From Trema orientale (taxonomy: Eukaryota; Streptophyta; Magnoliopsida; Rosales; Cannabaceae): a stretch of 64,000 bases of DNA. The notes beneath the pieces were generated by a model. That model was not told the DNA's origin, did not search any database, and was given only the letters and a program-made list of their open reading frames with translations. Shown one piece after another: positions 60,591 through 64,000 of the stretch. The stretch is from contig JXTC01000031.1 of assembly GCA_002914845.1 (NCBI GenBank), positions 869,205 through 933,204 on the forward strand, read 5' to 3'. The first letter of the stretch is position 1. Every line of letters starts with the position of its first letter. A program made the translations under genes and the position numbers.

Positions 60591-61584
60591 CGAATCTACT
60601 TATTGATACCCGTACTTGCAAGGATTCTTCGGAGCGTATATTGTAAGTTTATAAAAAAAAAGTGAGTATATTATAAGATCAATTGTCACATATATAGTAC
60701 TGCAAATATATAACATAAAATTATATTTTCTCTAACCATCATGTTACGTTGTCTCCCTAATTTCCTTGTCGATGTGGTCTTTTTTATGTATGTTGTCTAT
60801 TGAGGTGTAGTTCTGGTCTTTCTTTTGATATGGGCCTGATTATCCCATGTTTGATATAGTTTGTTTTGGATGTTTCTTGTGTCTTAGTTACGAGTCTAAT
60901 TTCCTTGGTGAGCTGATTTTTTTTTTTTTTTTTTATATTTGTTATTGTTTAGATATTTGATATGACTCTGATTTTCTTGCTTATCTGGTCTCTTTCGGAT
61001 ATTTGTTATTGTTAGATCTAATTCTGTTCTTTCTTTCGATATGGGTCTGATTGAGATCGTAATGAGAATTTATACATGCTAAAATTCAATAGTGATATAT
61101 AGCTTGTACATTGAATCATTATGGGTTAATGTTTCAGTTGAATTTATTTTTAAAGATATTGAAGCACAAAGCTGAAAGTCAAAAGTGATATATAACTTGT
61201 ACATAATCCAAAAATGATTAGTTGCATATAACAAAACATAAAAAGAAGAAAGATATGGAGACTTGAAGAGGAACAATTGAAAGAATATGAAACAGTAATA
61301 AATTTGCAAAACAAAAAGAGGTCTATATCGAGATTATGTTAGTCGAGATCTATTTGGTTTGATGGATTTTTTTTTAAAGATTAATGGATATATTTTTGCT
61401 ATTATTATAGAGACGTGAGATCTTAGTTTAGATACATGAATCTAGATTTAGAAGCAAACTTGTCAAATTGATCATTTTTCAAGTGAATAATGCACAATTT
61501 AAAAAATATTACTAATAGACTAGTGGCTTGGTATGTGGGATCTTTTATCTTCTTAGATATTGAAGATCACTGTCATTTGCAGAT
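60591..61584. other. Non-coding interval, probable Harbinger leader or intron
   Basis: Contains a degenerate array at about 60770-61050 built on TTTGATATGGGYCTGATT and TTGTTATTGTT motifs. No reading frame is recognised. Confidence 0.4.
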
Positions 61585-62880
61585 ATGGCTCGTCTTTTAT
61601 TAGTTGCAAAGAAAAGAATTGTGGCAAATTTAGTTCAATTTATGGAGATGTTAAATAAGATTACATTTCTATTACTTTTCCTAATGTTTATCATCATTGG
61701 TGGGATGAGTTTAAATAGAAAAAGAGTAAAGGATAAAACTTCTATTCGTAAACATCAAATACGTCAACTAAATTTTCATAGAATGATATATGATAGTAAC
61801 TTAGTATGTCTAGAGAGCACTCGTATTGATATACGAATATTTACCATTTTATGCCATCTCCTTAGAACTACTGGAGGCTTAAAGGGAACAAAAAAATATG
61901 GATGTCAAAGAAATAGTTGCTATATTTTTACAAATTATATCTCATGATGTTAAGAACAGAATTATAAGATGTTAGTGTGCATGTTGAGGTGAAACGGTTA
62001 GTAGACAACTTAATACTATCTTAGGTGCTTTGTTAAGTCTCCATGAGATATTGCTAAAGGAACCTGAGCCAGTTCTTGATAGTTCAACTGATGAAAGATG
62101 AAAATAGTTTAAGAATTACTTAGGAGTACTAGATGGTACATACATTAAGGTGAATGTCCTAGCAGCAGATAGGGCTAGGTACCAAAGCAGAAAAAATGAA
62201 ATTGCTACTAATGTATTAGGAGTGGTATTACAAGATATATAATATATATATATGTCTTGCCTGGATGGGAGGGTTCGATTGCTAATTCTAGAGTCTTACG
62301 AGAAGTTATTTCTAGACTAAATGGATTTAAAGTTCCACTAGGTAGAAATCTATTTTCTTGACTAACTACAGTCTATATTAAGACTATATAACAATAGTTT
62401 GTTCATAATTTTGTAAATTATTTATAAGACATTACTATCTTTGTGATACCAGGTATCTTAATGGTGAAGGTTTTTTAATATTATATAGAGGACAACACTA
62501 TCATTTAAATGATTGGACATTCCCACCAAATACTCCTAAAGAGTTTTTTAATATGAAGCATTCGTCTGCTAGGAATATAATAGAAAAGGGCATATAGATT
62601 GTTAAAGAGGCGATGGAAAATTTTTAGGGGTCGATCACACTATCCAGTCAAAGTGCAATGTCAGATTATTTTAGCATATTGCCTTCTTCACAACTTGATT
62701 AGAAGAGAAATGCCCGTGGACCCTTTAAAACATGCTCCACTTGGAGAAAATAATAATGATAGTGATAGTGATGATAAAGATGATGATATGAATGATGCTT
62801 GTTACACGCATATTGAAATATCAAATGCTTGGACAACTTGAGAAGACAATTTGGTTAGGGAAATGTTTGAGCAATGGCGA
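61585..62880 (+). pseudogene. PIF/Harbinger nuclease (DDE) remnant
   Basis: Related to plant ALP1/HARBI1-type nucleases. In order: IRIFTILCHLLRTTGGL near 61830; in the next frame MDVKEIVAIFLQIISHDVKN near 61900; GVLDGTYIKVNVLAADRARY near 62130, with the first catalytic Asp; KNEIATNVLGVV near 62195; GEGFLILYRGQHYHLNDW near 62465; KEFFNMKHSSARNIIE near 62540, with the third acidic residue; and VQCQIILAYCLLHNLIRREM near 62660. The frame is broken by a one-base shift at an A7 run near 61890, several stops (around 61976, 62100 and 62240) and a degraded centre, so it cannot encode an active enzyme. Harbinger enzymes cut and join transposon ends at TAA/TTA targets, matching the MITE duplications seen here. 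Confidence 0.88.
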
Positions 62881-63139
62881 GGAAATCGATATGCATAGAT
62901 CATATTGGTTAAAAGTTGTATCATCATGTTTAATTATGTTGGCATTTATATCTAACTTATTTCGTTATTATGTTTGAACCTTTTTTTTCGTTTTAGTGCT
63001 TACGTTTGAACATTTTATGGAGTTATATAACATTGACGAGTTATTATTTATGATGATTTTTTTTTCCTATTTTTATAACATATAGTTGCATGTTTATATT
63101 TGAATTTTTCTTTCTATGGGTATGTTTATCCTTTCTATA

Positions 63140-63393
63140 GGGAAAAGAATGGAAGCTACTTCCCAATCGACATTAATTGGTGCTAAAAAAATACCAATGG
63201 ACTACAATTGAGGATTTGAAGTTGGTAGAATCTTTGTTGGAATTAGCCAATAGTTGAAAGTAGAAAACAGACAATGGTACTCTTAAGCTCGGCTACTTAT
63301 AACAATTAGAGAAAATGATGAGTGAGAAGATTCAAAGTTGCGTTAAGGTATAACCACAGATTGATTCTTGCATCAAGTTATGGAAGAAACAAT
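63140..63393 (+). pseudogene. PIF/Harbinger Myb/SANT-like protein remnant
   Basis: One frame reads QWTTIEDLKLVESLLELANS, then after stops KTDNGTLKLGYL, QLEKMMSEKI and CIKLWKKQ. This is the layout of the Myb/SANT-like domain in the second Harbinger protein, which helps bring the nuclease to the element ends. Several stops break it. The sequence is cut at 63393, where LTR sequence begins. Confidence 0.8.
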
Positions 63394-64000
63394 TGCTAGA
63401 ATTGCCTAACACTTAGGGCAAATATATACATGCATGCAAACTATGGAAAAATACATGATCACATCATGAACGCAGCGGAATAATTAGCGGATTTAGGTTT
63501 AAAATTTTTACATGAAAACAATTTTCATAACCATATTACATGCATATATCATATACAGGATCATGTATAACATAAATCAAATCTAGAAGCATAAACCCTA
63601 GAGATGGGATTAGGGTTTACCTCTTGTAGCGTGCTCCTTTTCAATCTCCTTGTTGATGGTGATCAAACCTCCAACCCTAGATCTTTTTCAAGTTGAATCG
63701 TTCGTTGGAGAACAATCAAGAACACTTTCTTGATCTTTTGGAACACCGGGACATGAGATGAGACCGTGAGATGGTAGGAAACTTTTTCTCTCTCACTTAG
63801 CCTTGGGTTGGCCGAAAATTCTCTCTCTCTCTCTCAATGCTTTAGGTGTGTAGCACACTATATGTTTCTGTGCAGTTTTTTCTCTCATGTATCTTATATA
63901 TATGAGGCCAAAAACTGCTAACCCTAGTCCAACTAGGATTGGGCTTGTTCTCCAATTTGGGCTTTAGGTGTATTTTTATAAATATGTCCAACCCATGAAA
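63394..64000. mobile_element. Second copy of the LTR, cut by the window edge
   Basis: Starts TGCTAGAATTGCCTAACAC and matches 57443 onward in the same orientation: ATGAACGCAG-GGA, TTAGCGGATTTAGGTTT, CATATACAGGATCATGTATA, TAGAGATGRGATTAGGGTTT and CAAAAACTGCTAACCCTAGT. The last five bases before it, ACAAT (63389-63393), should reappear after the element, beyond the window. It may be another solo LTR or the first LTR of a full element. Confidence 0.82.

Larger units (their letters stand above)
57166..64000 (+). mobile_element. Decayed autonomous PIF/Harbinger element, runs off the window
   Basis: The presumed left end GGGCTATTCGGTATAGGGTA resembles the tips of the Tourist-like MITEs here. A 5' leader-like stretch (57360-57442, continuing at 59285-59460) is interrupted by LTR sequence. 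Next come a nuclease gene remnant (61585-62880) and a Myb/SANT remnant (63140-63393), both on the plus strand, the two-gene content expected of PIF/Harbinger. The second part is cut by another LTR copy. The right end lies beyond the window. The left boundary is less certain than the coding remnants. Confidence 0.6.

Noticed and set aside
60286..60665. Two similar plus-strand frames (MVSGITL...) in the 209-bp repeats
   Set aside because: They exist only because the repeat is duplicated; the frame covers the 5S-like core on the opposite strand and matches no protein.
57443..64000. One full LTR retrotransposon spanning both LTR copies
   Set aside because: No gag, protease, integrase or reverse transcriptase between them, the region holds Harbinger remnants, and the first LTR seems to have its own target duplication.
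1..64000. CRISPR arrays, tRNA genes, organellar insertions
   Set aside because: No spaced identical repeats, no tRNA with both control boxes, and no recognisable long chloroplast or mitochondrial block were seen.

Overview
The window is nuclear DNA from a eudicot plant. It is AT-rich, its genes carry many GT-AG introns, plant-specific families are present (plant gamma-tubulin, a SPA protein of the COP1/SPA ligase, a PLS-class pentatricopeptide-repeat protein, ADNT1, a DUF1221 kinase), and the space between genes is filled with plant-type MITEs, LTR sequence and a PIF/Harbinger element. No chloroplast or bacterial block is seen. The species cannot be named from sequence alone.

Layout: 1.8-6.2 kb, an intact 11-exon gamma-tubulin gene on the minus strand. 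Its introns carry a 190-bp tandem repeat and a segment that also exists, ectopically, upstream of the gene (7.0-7.7 kb). 11.6-11.9 kb, a small single-exon DUF7722-type gene (minus). 14.9-20.7 kb, a hAT-type MITE followed by a 2.3-2.8 kb tandem duplication that ends just upstream of a DUF1221 pseudokinase gene (plus, 21.2-23.3 kb). 24.2-28.2 kb, a seven-coding-exon SPA1/SPA2-type gene (minus), convergent with the kinase gene. 30.8-32.9 kb, a 2.1-kb Mutator-like element with a perfect 9-bp target duplication and gene-like cargo. 33.8-40.6 kb, the mitochondrial adenine-nucleotide carrier ADNT1 in eight exons (minus), with an intact 518-residue PPR gene nested on the same strand inside its sixth intron. 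41-56 kb, no intact gene: a series of MITEs and foldback elements with readable target duplications, plus a broken fragment of a CID-type PABP-interacting protein gene at 53.0-53.3 kb. 57.2-64 kb, a decayed autonomous PIF/Harbinger element (nuclease plus Myb/SANT remnants) interrupted by two copies of one LTR family, and two tandem 209-bp repeats whose minus strand carries a 5S-rRNA-like core.

The host genes do not form one pathway. Gamma-tubulin nucleates microtubules, SPA works with COP1 in light signalling, ADNT1 moves adenine nucleotides across the inner mitochondrial membrane, and the PPR protein is a likely organellar RNA-processing factor. Exon boundaries were read by hand from splice signals, reading phase and remembered family sequence. 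For gamma-tubulin and ADNT1 every junction keeps frame and the totals (474 and 361 residues) fit the families.
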